Assembly: GCA_963169105.1 (NCBI GenBank)
Contig: OY720643.1
Span: 130,376,041-130,440,040, forward strand
DNA from: Ceriagrion tenellum
Lineage: Eukaryota; Arthropoda; Insecta; Odonata; Coenagrionidae
Direction of reading: 5' to 3'
Length of the DNA stretch: 64,000 nucleotides
In this document: piece after piece, positions 21,537 to 34,341 of the stretch
How positions within the stretch are numbered: position 1 is the first letter of the stretch
Layout of the letters: every line of letters begins with the position of its first letter
Notes under the pieces: model-generated
Database searches by the model: none
Seen by the model: only the letters and a program-made list of their open reading frames with translations
What the model was told of the DNA's origin: nothing
Position numbers and translations under genes: made by a program

Positions 21537-22416
21537 ATGGCTGATTGTGTAGTGTGTAATGTAAACGTTCAAAAGTGACAACTGAAAATTGCGTGTAGTG
21601 AGTGTAAGACCCAATGCCATGTTAACTGTGTCGAGATGTCCAAGGAGGATATAGAGTTCATTAACACAGGAAAGCAAATTTGGCGTTGCCCGCCGTGTTC
21701 TGAGGAAATGCAGAAAAGTATGGTTGCTATTTCTTCTGCTGAATCAGGCAGTGCAAGTATTTCACACGTAATTTTTATGTTAGAAGAGGTTAAGAAGGAT
21801 AGACAAAGGATTGAAGCCGACATTAATCAATCAATTGAATTTGTGCACTCTAAAATAGACGACAACTTAAAGGTTCTACGAGAAAATAGTGCAACAATTA
21901 GTAAGTACTTAGAATTGATAGATACTCATTGGCAAGAAAACATGCACTTAAAAGAGAGAGTATACGCTCAAATGATCTTGAGTTTCACGGAATTCCAGAG
22001 GAAGCAAATGAAAATACTTTACAGGTGGTGAAGAGGGTAGGGACTGCCCTTGACGTCGAAATAACTGACGATGTGATAGACAAGTACCACCGTGTAGGAA
22101 TGCGACGTGAAGGGTCAAGGTCACGTGGAATAGTGGTCAAATTCACTCGAGGAAACATCAAAAAATAAATGCTGCGAAAACGACGCATAAAGAGGACCTT
22201 TCAACTCGGCTCCTGGGAATGGCAGTGGACACGCAGGTCTACGTCAATGAAAGCCTGAGCCCAGGTAGGAGGAGACTTCTTGCGGCCGTTTGTGAAATGA
22301 AAAAGGAAAATGGTTATAAATATCTTTGGATTAGAAATGGAAAAATATTAATGAGGAAAAAAGAGAATGATCCTGTTACAATTCTCAAATATCTAGATGA
22401 TCTACACAAGCTGTAG
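21537..22416 (+). pseudogene. LINE ORF1: PHD-like finger, coiled coil, RRM-like and C-terminal domains
   Basis: The ATG at 21537 starts MADCVVC. Cys/His spacing CxxC...CxxC...HxxC...WRCPPC matches a PHD-like zinc finger, with a stop (TGA, 21576-21578) inside it. A predicted coiled coil follows (about 21780-21950). A frameshift leads to LEFHGIPEEANENT (an RRM-like start), then VYVNESLSPGRRRLL...YKYLWIRNGKI, the L1-ORF1-type C-terminal domain that binds nucleic acid. This ORF1 is a chaperone and RNA-binding component in LINEs of the CR1/Jockey group. The copy is broken by a stop and frameshifts. Confidence 0.75.
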
Positions 22417-22565
22417 GCAATTATTTCATCTTCTTTGTAATGCATGTTTTTTTATAAGCTTCTGTATTTTTCCATCTCATTTTTGGCTTCTATCTGTATT
22501 ACAATTTGTTCCAAATTATGTCTATATTAACATTACGAGTAATATGTTGCTTCATAAATATTTAA

Positions 22566-25272
22566 ATGACAAATAGTATTGTAAATTCTTCGTTATTCCA
22601 AGACGTTGATGTAAGCCAAAATTTCAAGATAATTCATCAAAACATAAGAAGCCTAAGAGCAAATTTTGATGTCTTTGTATTACAACTTCAAAACTTTAAC
22701 TATAAACCTCATGTAATAATTTTGTCTGAAATATGGATTGAAGATTGTGAAGCAATGGCTTATAATATAACAGGATATAATCAGTTCACTAAATGTAATA
22801 AAACGTATAGAGCTGGTGGAGTGATTGTTTATGTTCACGACGAATATTCCTATCTACTATGCAGACAAGTTGAATTGTTAACTGTAGATTTGCTTAAATT
22901 AACTGTTTATTTAAAATCTAATGTTCCTCTAACTATACTTGCAGTGTATAGGTTACAGTTCCATTCAATTGAAATGTTTCTTAAAGAACTTAAAATTGTT
23001 TTGGATGGTTTAAGGGAACGAAATTTAATTGTAGTTGGTGGTATAAATTTATGTCTCTTAAGCCAAACCGCAAATTCATATCTATATCAGACGAAAATGG
23101 CCAGTTATGGGTTGGAACAATTAATCATTATTCCAACTAGGATTACTGAATTTCGTGAGACATGTATTGATCATGCTTTTTACAGAAGCAGAGATCATGT
23201 CGCATGCACTGGAACAGCATTTGATTTAGGATTAACTGATCATCATCTTATCTTATACAAACTGCAAAGTAAAACAACAAACGATAATTTTAAAGCGACA
23301 CAGAGGACCAATTTCCATATTTTCTAAATAATTTAATTGGTTATCTTCATCACTGTGAGTGGGATGGTGTATATATGCAAACAAATGCCACAAAAACTTA
23401 TGAGGAGTTCATAGAGAAACTTAAGAATGGTATCGTATACATCTAGCGCTAGTTATAATACCAGTAGAAAACAAGAAAGGTAACATGATTAAAGCTTGGA
23501 TGACGAAGTCATTATGAATTTCTAAAAGGAATTTAATTTACAAAAAGTGAGGAGTCAGCACTACAATGAAAGTTAGTTGCGTTACTATAAATCTTACAAA
23601 ACTGGACTAGAGCTTGATATTCAAAAGCGCAAAGAAATCTATTACATGAACCTATCTGGAAATAATATAAATAACTCGGCCAAAAATGGAGAATTTTAGA
23701 TAATATTTTAGGCTATGATCGCAAAGTAAATAACATAGGAAAAATAAAATCATTAGATAATAGCAAGTTATTAACAGATACGAAGGATATTGCTAATGAA
23801 TTTAACATACATTTTAGCCAAATTATAAAAAAATTGGGATCCGACTCAACCTATGGTAGCACTATTGAAAATGAGTTTAAACAGTGGTTTTCAGTATGGA
23901 ATATATCAGAGACGTTATTTTTCAATCCCACAAATTCGAATGAAGTCAGCAATGTTATAAGGGAACTAATGCCAAATAAATCCATGGGTTCTGACAAAAT
24001 CTCTGTGAATGTAATAAAATGTGTGAACATACTTATTACACCCATTTTTGCACGTATCGCGAATATAAGTATGCCTACTGGTGAATTTCCAGAACAACTA
24101 AAGAGTGCAATAAATGTACCAGTATTCAAGAAAGGTGATATAGAATAATTGCAGACCTTTATCACTTTTGAATGATTGATTTGAATGATGGACTATATGA
24201 ATAATTACAGACCTATATCACTTTTACCTGTTTTTGCAAAAATATTAGAAATAATAAAAATAATACATCTAGTAAATATCCTCGAAAAAAATAATTTTTT
24301 TAGCAGAAATCAATTTGGATTCCTAAAAGGAAAGTGCACCGAGGATGCACTTATAGACTTTTGTACCGGTACATATGAAGGGCTTAATAATAATGATAAA
24401 GTTGCTGGTTTATTTATAGACATTACAAAAGCGTTTGACTGTGTAGACCATAAAATATTGCTTAAAAACTTATGCAAGCTGGTATTAGAGGAGTTGCAAA
24501 TAATTGGTTCCCAAGTTATCTCAGTAAAAGAACTCAATGAGTAAAGATACAAAATTCCTATATTCAAATTGTTTCTCTTGCTTGTGGTGTCCCCCAGGGC
24601 TCGGTTCTTGGGCCAATATTGTTCCTTATTTATGTTAATGATTTATGTCATGGTGTATTCAATGGAAAATTAACTTCATTTGCTGACGATACAGCATTAT
24701 GTTACACTATTTCAATAATTCATGAACTAAGGTTGCAAATTCAAATTGATCTTGATCGATTAAGATATTGGTTTAGTACAAATAATATGTTACTAAGCAC
24801 CAAAACTAAGTATATAATATTAAATTTAAGTAAAACATGCATGGAAGAAAAAATGTTTATTATAGGTGCTCACTGTGCAAAATTGGAAGTTTTTGTATCA
24901 ATTGTATAAATATTGAACAAGTCAATTTTATCAAATATCTGGGTTTACTCATAGATGAAAATCTAAATTGGAAACTCCATATAAATAAACTTAGCAAGAG
25001 ATGATTTCTATGTTAAGAAAATTTTTTCTATTACGTTACTTGTGTCCATAATCGGTTATTCGTTCTGTTTGATTTGCGTTGGCAAATTCTATGTTGCAAT
25101 ATGGCATAACTTGTTGGGGTGGATCCATCCATTATATATTGCTCAAAAGAAGATGATAAGAGTAATTTTGCACAAAGGTAAATCAGTGAATTCTTTTCCC
25201 CTGTTTAAAGAGTTAGATACATTACCCTTGAGGCATCTCTTTGTTTATAAGATTTTAAAGTTTTTTTTATAA
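22566..25272 (+). pseudogene. LINE ORF2: APE endonuclease and reverse transcriptase relic (CR1/Jockey group)
   Basis: The N-terminal 253 residues keep the APE fold (HQNIRSL, LSEIWI, AGGVIVYV, then DHHLI near the end), but the GDFN box reads GGINLC. The RT follows in several frames: MPNKSMGSDKI (about 23966), NNYRPISLLPVFAKILE (about 24200), NQFGFLKGKCTEDAL (about 24310), FIDITKAFDCVDHKIL (about 24415), PQGSVLGPILFLIYVND and FADDTA (about 24680, catalytic Asp pair). The C-terminal part is short and frameshifted. It is inactive. Confidence 0.85.
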
Positions 25273-25910
25273 CAGAGGGGGAAATAGAATAGAGCCGCGA
25301 GAATATGAAAAAAAATTACGACGAAAATTTGGTACTAGTACACCAAAGCCTAACAAGCAAAATTTTAAACAATCTTTCGAGTACCTTACGCCCCCAAATT
25401 TTTTTTTCACTGCCATTCGAAATAAAAACTTGTGCCGCGCATAATATAACAACGAAATGAACAAAACGAAATAAAAGCTATAGCTTTATTTTTAAGAAAG
25501 GTAAAATTATGGCTTTTTTCTAAAAAAGATATTGAAAATGTATTGAAATAGCGTACGTAAATATATATTGTATTTGATTTTTATGTATGGATATGTTATG
25601 CTGTATATATTGGCTAAGTTTTTGTTGCAAAGTATTGCTTACTTTTTATTTCATTTATATAATTGTGAATTTTTTTTAGTATTCTATATTAATCGTCTGG
25701 ACACAAATATTGTATCCAAGTGATTTTCTGGGACGTATGTAAATTTTAAATACGATAAATAAGTGTCTGCCTCTGTTAATATAATTTGATGGTAACCCCA
25801 AAACCGTGTATAATCTGCTGGGGTGCCTAATTCCACATTCGATTTGGAAATTGAAATATTGTTTAATTTGCGTCACTAATGGCGGAATAAAGATTATTAT
25901 TATTATTAAT
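25273..25910 (+). other. LINE 3' UTR and (ATT)n tail
   Basis: AT-rich trailer of the preceding LINE ending ggcggaataaag, then about five ATT units (25893-25907). An AATAAA precedes the tail. A patch at about 25290-25460 differs in character and may be a separate insertion. Confidence 0.6.
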
Positions 25911-25917
25911 ATTATAT

Positions 25918-28900
25918 CTTGTATCGTTACTTTGGTAACTTTCCCGCTCCGAGTCCTCGGCAAGCATCGGGTTTCACTGCCGTCATAATGGCCGAGGACT
26001 CGGAAGGGGTTTGGCAGTTATCGCAGCCACGTCCGACGCCCATCGGATTGGTGGCAACGCTGCGGTTGGGTCGTGCGTACGGAGTAGACGGAGGGACCCA
26101 AGTATAACGGCCTTCTGCATGCGAGCTGCAAGTGACTCCGCCTGTGCCACGCAGGACTAAATGCACTTGATGCTCTCCAGCAGCGAGCCTTTAACTCCTC
26201 CGAGCACACCTATGATGAGGACTACCAGTTTAACAGAGTGTCCTGGGTACATTTGCCGAAGCTCAAAAAGCAGGACTTGATATTTCGTCCGTTTCTCCGC
26301 CTCCTTTGAGTTCGTGTTCGTTTCAGCTGGGGCCGAAAACTCTATCACGAACATGGAGCGTGAGAGGTGGTTTAGGAGAACAATATCAGGCTTGGTCGCC
26401 TCCAACTGCCTGGTAGTAGAAAAGGAGTAATTCCACCAGATGGTGCATTTGTCGTTCTCCACGTCGGCCTCAATATCTCCAGGGGCATACGGCAGCACGG
26501 GAGTATCGTCGATGCCAAAATGGTGTCGTGATGAGAATATAACACCCGCAGGGCCGCATTGTGCCTAGTAATATACGCTGACCTGGCGTAATAGCTACAG
26601 CCGGAGAAAAGGTGGCTCAAAGTCTCCGGCTGGGCTCGGCACGCCCTGCATCTCGTGTCCGCAACCTCCGTCTTGAATATAATGCGGCGGTACACGAGTG
26701 TGTTTATGACACCATCCTGGCATGCGAGGACGAAACTCTCGGTCTCTGACGTTAGACCAGCGGAGCGAAGAAAGGCAAACGTCAGCTCCTTCGATAGCCC
26801 AGCTCCTTCGATAGAAACATCCATGCATGGGCTTCTCGGTGTGTGCCTTGAGCAAGGTTTTCTGTTCGGCCTTTTTGATTTCGAGCTTAAGGACGTCTGC
26901 CTTCAACGACAAGACGGACTTATCGTCGTCGCTACCGTATGATTTCGGGTCTAAGTCCATACCGGTTTCGTCCGCTGCCCTCTTGGCCGCCTGGAAGAGA
27001 AACGCCCCTACTCCGCCACCTTCGTGATCTCTTACGAGACTGAGTAAGGGGTCTCTGCTTTTGAGCACTCGGCATGCTGTTCCAAGGACAACTCTGATGT
27101 GGAGACACTCCAGGCTCAACAGACCTCTGCCACCTACACTGTGAGGGAGATACAGTCTGGCGACGGAAGATTTTAGATGAAGACTTCGATAGATGGTCAT
27201 CATCTTCCTCGTCCCCCTGTCGAGGTTCTGCAACTCGTTGACGTTCCATTTCATGCATCCGAAGGTGTACAGCAATATGGGAAACGCGAACATGGTCGTG
27301 GCAAGAACCTTGTTCTTGCCAGACAGCTCAGAACTCCAGATTTTCCTGAGTCTGTCTGTACTTGGCGGTGAGTCTCTCCTTCACTACTGCAACCTCCTGC
27401 ATTCGGCTTTGGGGGCCGCCGAGGTATTTGTAGCTGTCATTGCCCTCGAGGTGGTGAATGACGCTCCCGTCAACGAGGTGCACGTCTTCCTTGTTCTCCG
27501 AAAATCTTCCTCTCGTCAGGTGGATGGATGCACACTCGTCCAATCCGAACTCCATCCCTATAGCCTCACTGTACTCCAGTACGGTGTCCAGGGCCACGCG
27601 AAGGTCTTTATCGTTGGAAGCGTAGAGCTTCAGGTCATCCATATAAAATAAATGTGTGACCTTGTGCTTCCTGTCACCTGGCACACCACAGATGTATACT
27701 TTCCCTTGTCGCAGCCTTAGTGAGAGAGGTAGGAGGGAAATGTAGAACAGCAAGGGGCTCAAGCTATCGCCTTGGAAAACGCCACGGTGGTATGATACCA
27801 ACTCTGTCGAGATACACCGCTTTCCTGCGGTCAGGACAAAGCGCGTTCTCCAGAGTGGTATCAGGCGTTGGATGCAGGACACTACCTCTGGGTGGACTTT
27901 CATCAACTTCAAGATGGCTACAATTAGCTCATGTGAAGTGGTGTCAAACGCCTTTCTGTAGTCCACCCAGGCCATTGATAGGTTGAGCTTACCCTGGATG
28001 GCATCCTGGCGTATGCATCTATCAATGAGCAGGTTGTCCTTACATCCCGCGATTCCACGCTTTGAGCCCCTCTGCTCGCACACCTCCTCCCAAACCGGCT
28101 GGACCTGGTGGAGGATAAGGTCGCTCAAGATGGAGGTGAACGCCTTGTATACAGTGTTGAGGCAGGTTACAGGGCGGTAGTTCTTAGGATTGGACAAGTC
28201 TCCCTTCTTAGGTATTAGAACCGTGCGTCCCACAGTCAGCCACGGTGGAATTGTTTCTCTACGCGAGAGAAAGGACATGAAGACTCTGGCGAGATGTCGG
28301 TGGGTGGAAGTGACCTTCTTCCACCAGAAGTTATTCACGGCATCCATTCCAGGAGCCGAGAAATTCTTCTTGCCAGAGAAGGCCTTCTTCACGTCACTCT
28401 GTGACTGAAAGAGGTCCATCCACTTCATGTAGGTGGCAGTCGCAAAACTTTTTAAAGAGGCCTATGGCCGGAGTGTCTCCGTTGAATGGCTTCGACGTTT
28501 CATTCTATCAACCGCGTGCTACTCCATGGTGAGCAGCACGTTCTTGTTCAGTGTGTGATGGTGTAATCTGAGGCTGCGTGTTATGCACCGGAATTTGCGT
28601 GTGAAAGCCCGCCCAGATGTCATGTACTCCATCACACACTGAATCCTCGAAGCCTGCCGTCTCGCCAGCGTGATCTTGGCCTCCAACTGTTCCAGCCGTT
28701 TTGCCGCTTTATCCTCCCAAGAGGTGGGCTTTTGAGAGTTGGCCATTATTTTGGCAGCAGCGTAGACCACGCAGTTGACCGACGTCTCCGTTAGGATTTC
28801 GTCGATAAAGCGATTCAACCTGGTCAGGACGTTAGTCCGCAGAGAGATCTTTCGATGGATATCTCTCTGCCAGGTTTGTCCTACATCATAAGTGATTTCG

Positions 28901-29490
28901 TTTAACAACCGCGTTCGGAGTTTAGAGTCGGCCTGATCTACTTCCTCGCTATTTGTCGGCGGTACCGACGGTGCATTGGCTGTCAAAACAGCCTGTGGAG
29001 AGACTGCTTGTGTCGGGGAGAGTGGTCTGGCCGGTGGTGTATTCCTCTGAACACGCGGTTGTTGGGGAGTTTCCTTTTTACGCAGGTGGTTGGCATATTC
29101 GCGCAGATGCTGCTGCGACAGGTGGTTGTGCTCAGGATACATCTCACACCACAAAGAGTGCATCCTTACCATATTACTTACTTACCTTACCAGGGCCAGC
29201 GAGCCCTGAGATTGGGCTCGCTGGCAGCATAGCATGCAAGGAGGTCGCCCCTTAGGGTTTCCGTCCACTCCATACGAGCTCCCTTCTTGGTGGTATTTTT
29301 ATCATTGCCACACCCAACACTATGGCCCCCATCCGAGAGGGGCCGGTTGTGGGTGGCACTTCTGATCGTCATTCGCGGAACCAGATGAAACTTCATGTGG
29401 AGTGGTTAGCCTCACATGCAGACGTCCACCATTGGCCGGCAGAGCCGTTACCAGGGACGTCACGAGGAGGCTGGTGATCCGATTTCGTAC
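25918..29490 (-). mobile_element. R4/Dong-like LINE with restriction-like endonuclease
   Basis: A minus-strand element of about 3.57 kb. Its 3' end lies next to the (ATT)n tail of the upstream LINE and its 5' end next to another (ATT)n run (29493-29509). R4/Dong-clade elements are known for site-specific insertion, Dong into TAA repeats, and the flanks fit that. The parts are N-terminal region, RT, zinc knuckle and PD-(D/E)xK endonuclease in one broken frame. Confidence 0.8.
26157..29300 (-). pseudogene. R4/Dong-like polyprotein relic (RT, CCHC, PD-(D/E)xK endonuclease)
   Basis: From the 5' side: ETLRGDLLACYAASEP (about 29260) and a helical region MVRMHSLWCEMYPEH (29172). The RT spans about 28428-27328, with APGMDAVNNFWWK, LIPKKGDLSNPKNYRPVTCL, VDYRKAFDTTSHELI, GVFQGDSLSPLLF and FYMDDLKLYA (catalytic Asp pair, about 27645). 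After frameshifts near 27330 and 26600 come the zinc knuckle CRACRAQPETLSHLFSGC (about 26650) and then PDIVLLNHLSRSMFVIEFSA (about 26390-26330), the PD...ExK catalytic core. Order and length fit the R4/Dong clade. The RT frame itself is long and open (366 codons). Confidence 0.85.
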
Positions 29491-29520
29491 CCTTATTATT
29501 ATTATTATCTTTTCGTGCGT

Positions 29521-29625
29521 AGGGCAGCAAGTTTTCTTGAATACCCTTTGATCGTCACGTGGCGAGAGGTCCGAATAAACGGTCCGGGCTCTGATTCAGT
29601 CATTGCACCCAAAACCCATTGCTGA
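29521..29625 (-). pseudogene. Tc1-like transposase fragment
   Basis: The minus-strand frame reads AMTESEPGPFIRTSRHV, parallel to the GAMTASGPGPLVRTP block of the Tc1 relic at 8947. Only this piece of the DDE domain is present. It lies just outside the 5' end of the Dong-like element. Confidence 0.5.
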
Positions 29626-29639
29626 CCCGACCAGCCCTG

Positions 29640-32600
29640 TCATTTATAACCACATTTTTGGTTGGTTCCCGTGGAAACAGCATATTTTTTAATGGAAATT
29701 CTTTAGTTGAAAAAATTACAGATATTCAGAGAGACAGTAGTGCTTAGTGAGCCAATTCCTGGAAAATTATGCCTAATGAATGTGGGTCGAGTTCCTCCAA
29801 TGTCGTAGCTTGAATTTTTTAATGATGGGATGACCTTTTGGGGGATGATCTTTTTAAAAATGAAGATTCGTTTAAAACGTTACTTGGCTCAAAACATCCT
29901 TAAATCTACATTTATGTAAATTAATAGAAAATGGCATGTTCATTTATCGTATCAAAATAGGGCTTTCGAGCTAATTCAATAATGAAGACATTTCGGAAAT
30001 ATTTTTACACCGATAAGGTGGTACACTATAGTCATTTTTCTATTTCAGCAGTATGAAAGCAAAATATTTGCAGAGTTCGCTACTCACGAAGAAAAACGCA
30101 GCCATGCATTACGGACGTGAGTGATCTTAACAACTACTACTGTCGTGTCTCCTGTAGATGCAAGGGAAATAATGGCAAATGGAGCACAGTTTTTGCTGCA
30201 GGCTCAATAACCACTCGTAATAGCTCCAAGTCCACTTAGTGCGCTGATTAACATTTAGATAAAAGTATACACAGTATGCCATCAGTAGATCTAACGTCAG
30301 AGATCGCAGATGTCTCATACCATTAACATTTAATGGATTCGAAATATTAATGCTAGCTCAGAAATTGACAGCAAAAATGTTTGAAGAAATGCTCGACGCT
30401 GGATTTGAAATGTTACTATGCATTTTTTACGGCTGTCGATTTCCTACCGGCTTTCGTTGGCTACCGGTAACCATACTGCGGGAGATTATTGATTCAGTAA
30501 CCCGATAAGTCACTTCGTCATGTTCAGTCCCATAAAAGTAGATTTATAAATTATATTTCCTCTCTTTGAAATCAGCATAGCTGAAAATTTTGCGCTTGTG
30601 TTAAGCTTTAAGCCGCGAGGCATGGGTTTCGGCGGAATCATAAGTGTGAGGGGTGAAAGCAACGAAAGTTCCAACCTTGAAAACTTTTACTGCACAATTC
30701 CGCGGGGACGTGTTGGGGAGCGCATTTGATTTTGACGTTTCTTCTCTTGAGATTCGTAAATCTCGTAATTCGCAAGGGAGCGACCCTCTCCGCCCTCGCA
30801 GCCATTAGTTTGTGCCAACATAAATTATGATTCCACTTTATTGCCACGAATGGCGTGACCGACAGACATACAAATGCTTGTATTAGGAATATTGCTATCA
30901 AGCCTGTATAATGGGTATGAGGAATAGAGTTTGACTACATTGATCTTTAGTGATTAGACATTAGTGTGTTAAAAGGGAAGCAAGAATGCATTTCCTGAAT
31001 TGGAAGAAATGGAAAAATGCTTCGCCAGCAAAATTTGCATCACCTGCCGAATGACTTTTCACGGACAGAGTTTAAAATATTTAAATGACATATACATGGT
31101 TGTTTCCTTACCTGAACTTTAAACGTTCATCCTCTCACTCACCCAATCATTCAATTCCATTTTCATATGTATTCATTTTTCCACAGCTGATTTCTAAATT
31201 TAATAAATATATTTTTCATCTATAAGTATTCGTCATGTCGAAAACACGCAATTTTTTCTTTAAGTCACTGAAACCAGTACAAAAACTACTCTTATTTTAA
31301 TGAATGATTAATTTTTCAAGCGAGACTAGACTTGGTAGAGACTGGAGACGTGATGCCGATCCGAGACTTAAATTCATGAGATGAGACTCGAGACGAGACC
31401 CAAGCTAGGAAAAAGAGACTGAGATGAGATCGATCCCAAGTCCTGTCGAGCGGCAACACATCAATGGGATGGAATTCGCCATGAAAAAATCATTTGACAA
31501 GACCGAAATGTGATTTTACAGGGTGTAACTGAATAATATACCTCACCGACAATTGGGAGATATGGTTCGCATCTCGGTGAAGTTAAATGGTTTTTGCAAG
31601 ACGGACTCCATCCCATCGGCTTATATATTTGAAACTGTACGTATGACTGCGTATCACACCATTAGTTCATGTAATGATTGGACTAGTGATCACAATTGCT
31701 GGAATTCCTTCACCACGCATATCGCGTCAAGGAGATTTTATTGAGGATCATTGAAGACGATAGCCTACATAATTAGCAGTCCTCTGTCGAGCAAAGTCGC
31801 CATTTCCTTCTATTAACTGAGGTGAGGGCCTTCAAATGGGTGTTGGGAATAAATAGCCTGTTCTGGGTGGAAAAGAGTGCGATTGGTATACTGACTTAGA
31901 GATAAACAATTTACAGCCGGAGAAATCTAAGAGGCGTAATTTTCCTGCCCGTGGCCTCTTTCCTAGGAGGTAAATGGCCTCCTCAAAGAATTTCTTGGAG
32001 CGATGCGGCGGGATAGCGGAGTAACATTGGCGACCAAATGTTAGAATGCATTCGAAAGGGGAGAAAGGTCTCGTAGCTTCGCGTTTAATCAAGATGGAAC
32101 TGGGCCATTTCGGAGAATCTTCTGATTTAACAGATGTTGGCGAAATTGCGACGTGGGTCACACGTTACCCGTGTCAATGCTCGACGTTTGCAGCAGCGAT
32201 AGAGCTAGAAGATTATGTCGTCATGAACAGACGGAAGTGGTCCTTCACAATTAGACTTCCCAGGTGACGAACATGATACGTTTATATTTTCTCAAAAAAA
32301 TTGATAGCATAAAATAATGCTATGGCACTAGCTATTACTACCACCCCGAATTTTAGCCAATAAAATGAAAGGCGAAAATTGGTCATTTTGACGGAGGAAA
32401 AATGAAAACTTGGAAAGGTAGAAATTTTGTATTTTCGTAAAAGATATGCTTTGCATCATTCTGAAGTACTTCCCAGCAGTTAAATTTCAACTTACAGGGA
32501 AAAGATCATCCATAAAGAACGCATTAACAGCCAAGATGGGATATAGAAAAACTATGAACTATTTTCGCTAGTTTAATTTAAACCAACTGTTATTCAACAG

Positions 32601-32880
32601 CTAGTGTCACTGTCAAAAATAAATGCTGCAAAAATCTATGGTAGGTTAAATTTAATAGTAATAAATACATATATTATGACCTGTTTAACGAGTACTACTG
32701 GAAGTTTTCACAAACAGAAGGCTGAGATGATTTCAAAGAGAATCTGGAGTGATTGCAGATGATTCTAGAATAGGGAAATATAAATGATGGTCGTGTAGCA
32801 GGACCTTATTTTGATTTTCCAAACTGGCAGCTTAAGGCATCAAAAAGCAGCAGACCCTACTGAGATCAGAAGAAAATGCA
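29640..32880. other. No gene recognised; degenerate GAGAC-rich patch
   Basis: Mostly non-coding. At 31320-31435 a degenerate GAGAC/GAGACT array is visible; a similar array in the opposite sense lies at 42430-42500. No protein motif was found in the short open frames. Confidence 0.45.
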
Positions 32881-32884
32881 GATG

Positions 32885-34262
32885 CTCGAAGTAATGGAAA
32901 ATCGCGAACGTTACTCCTATCTTTAAGAGCGGCAATAAGGAAGATCCCGGTAACCCGGTAGGTTTATACCTATCTCCCTCACGTCCATCTCATGCAAAGT
33001 ATTAGAACATATAATCGTCAGCACAATTATGAGGTATTTAGATAATCAGGACTTGTTAATTCATAACCAATATGGATTCCGAAAAGGCAGGTCCTGCGAA
33101 ACCCAGCTAGCCATTTTTCTGCACAACGTTCTTTCCTCAGGAGAAAGGCTCACCCAGGTATATTTTGAGATTTCAAAAAAGCTTTCGATAAATGTCCGCA
33201 TTCAAAATTAATTGTTAAGCTGAAAGCCTATGGAAAACATCACGATAAAATATGCTGGATTGGAGATTTCTTAAGTAACCGCGAACAGAGGGTAGTCCTA
33301 GATGGCGTTAGTTCAGATACAGTTAAAGTCACATTCGGTGTACGCCAGGGAAGTGTCATTGGTCCCTTATTATTCCTTTTGTATATTAATGATATCACCA
33401 CCGTCGTTACGAGTAAAATTCGTCTTTTTGCGGACGACGCAGTATTGTACAGGGATATTAACACAGAATCTGAGAGAATTGCGTTGAAGAAAGACTATAA
33501 GCTATAAGCGGATGGTGCGACACTTGGCAGTTAGAATAAAATTTTAAAAAGTGCGTTACTATGAATTTTTGGAGGAAGAGTAACCAACGAGACGTACACA
33601 ATTAATCAAGCTGAACTTACAAATGGAGAGTCAGTTAAGTACTTAGGAGTGACCCTTGCTCAGGATTTGTCATGTGGGAAGCATATGCGAGAAATTCCTG
33701 GACAGGCAAGTCGTATTTATTAAAAGAATACTCGGAAAGTGTGACGAGAAGGTAAAGGAGCGATGTTATTTTTCTCTCGTGAGACCTCACTTAGAGTACG
33801 CCGCTAGTATATGGGACCCTCACAAAGTAGGCCTAGTTTCGATATAGATCGAATACAGCGGAGGGCAGCTAGATTTGTTAAAAATTGTTGTGATAAACAT
33901 AGTAGTGCTACAAAATTGTTGAGGGAATTAGGGTGGGAACCTACATCCGATCGAAGGGAGAAATATAGGTTAAATCTTTTACAAAAATTTGACGTAGACT
34001 ATTTTTTGCCAGACGTTAAAAATATTTTGCTAGAGCCAAACTTTTATGGTAAGAACGATCACAGGAATAAGATTAAGGAAATAGACTGCAGAACCGATAG
34101 ATTTAAAATGCCATTTTTTCTATGTACAATAAGGGACCATAATAGTTATGATAGATCAGTTCTAGGATACTGGCTAGGTTAAATAGGTTTTTTCAGTAGT
34201 GCTCAGTATCTTAACATGAATTGTATATACTAACTTCGCATGCAATCTCCGGCATGATATCT
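32885..34262 (+). pseudogene. LINE family A, 5'-truncated copy
   Basis: Same family as the copy at 55735-59222. The RT begins near the region before NQYGFRKGRSCETQLA (about 33064), then VRQGSVIGPLLFLLYINDI and RLFADDAV (about 33420). The C-terminal region reads RCYFSLVRPHLEYAASIWDP and ends after DRSVLGYWLG. Frameshifts occur throughout, and about nine tenths of the endonuclease half is missing. The 3' tail with hairpins is also missing, replaced by BEL sequence. Confidence 0.85.
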
Positions 34263-34279
34263 CCTGAAGAAATTTACCA

Positions 34280-34341
34280 GCCAGCACTTTGCAACAACCT
34301 TGCCAAATTGACCAGCACTTTGCAACAACCTTCAAACGGGA
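34280..34341. repeat. 31-bp tandem duplication
   Basis: The block ccagcactttgcaacaacctt plus ten more bases is repeated once, at the junction between LINE family A and the BEL relic. Confidence 0.7.

Noticed and set aside
27193..27651. Plus-strand 152-codon open frame
   Set aside because: Antisense shadow of the Dong-like reverse transcriptase.
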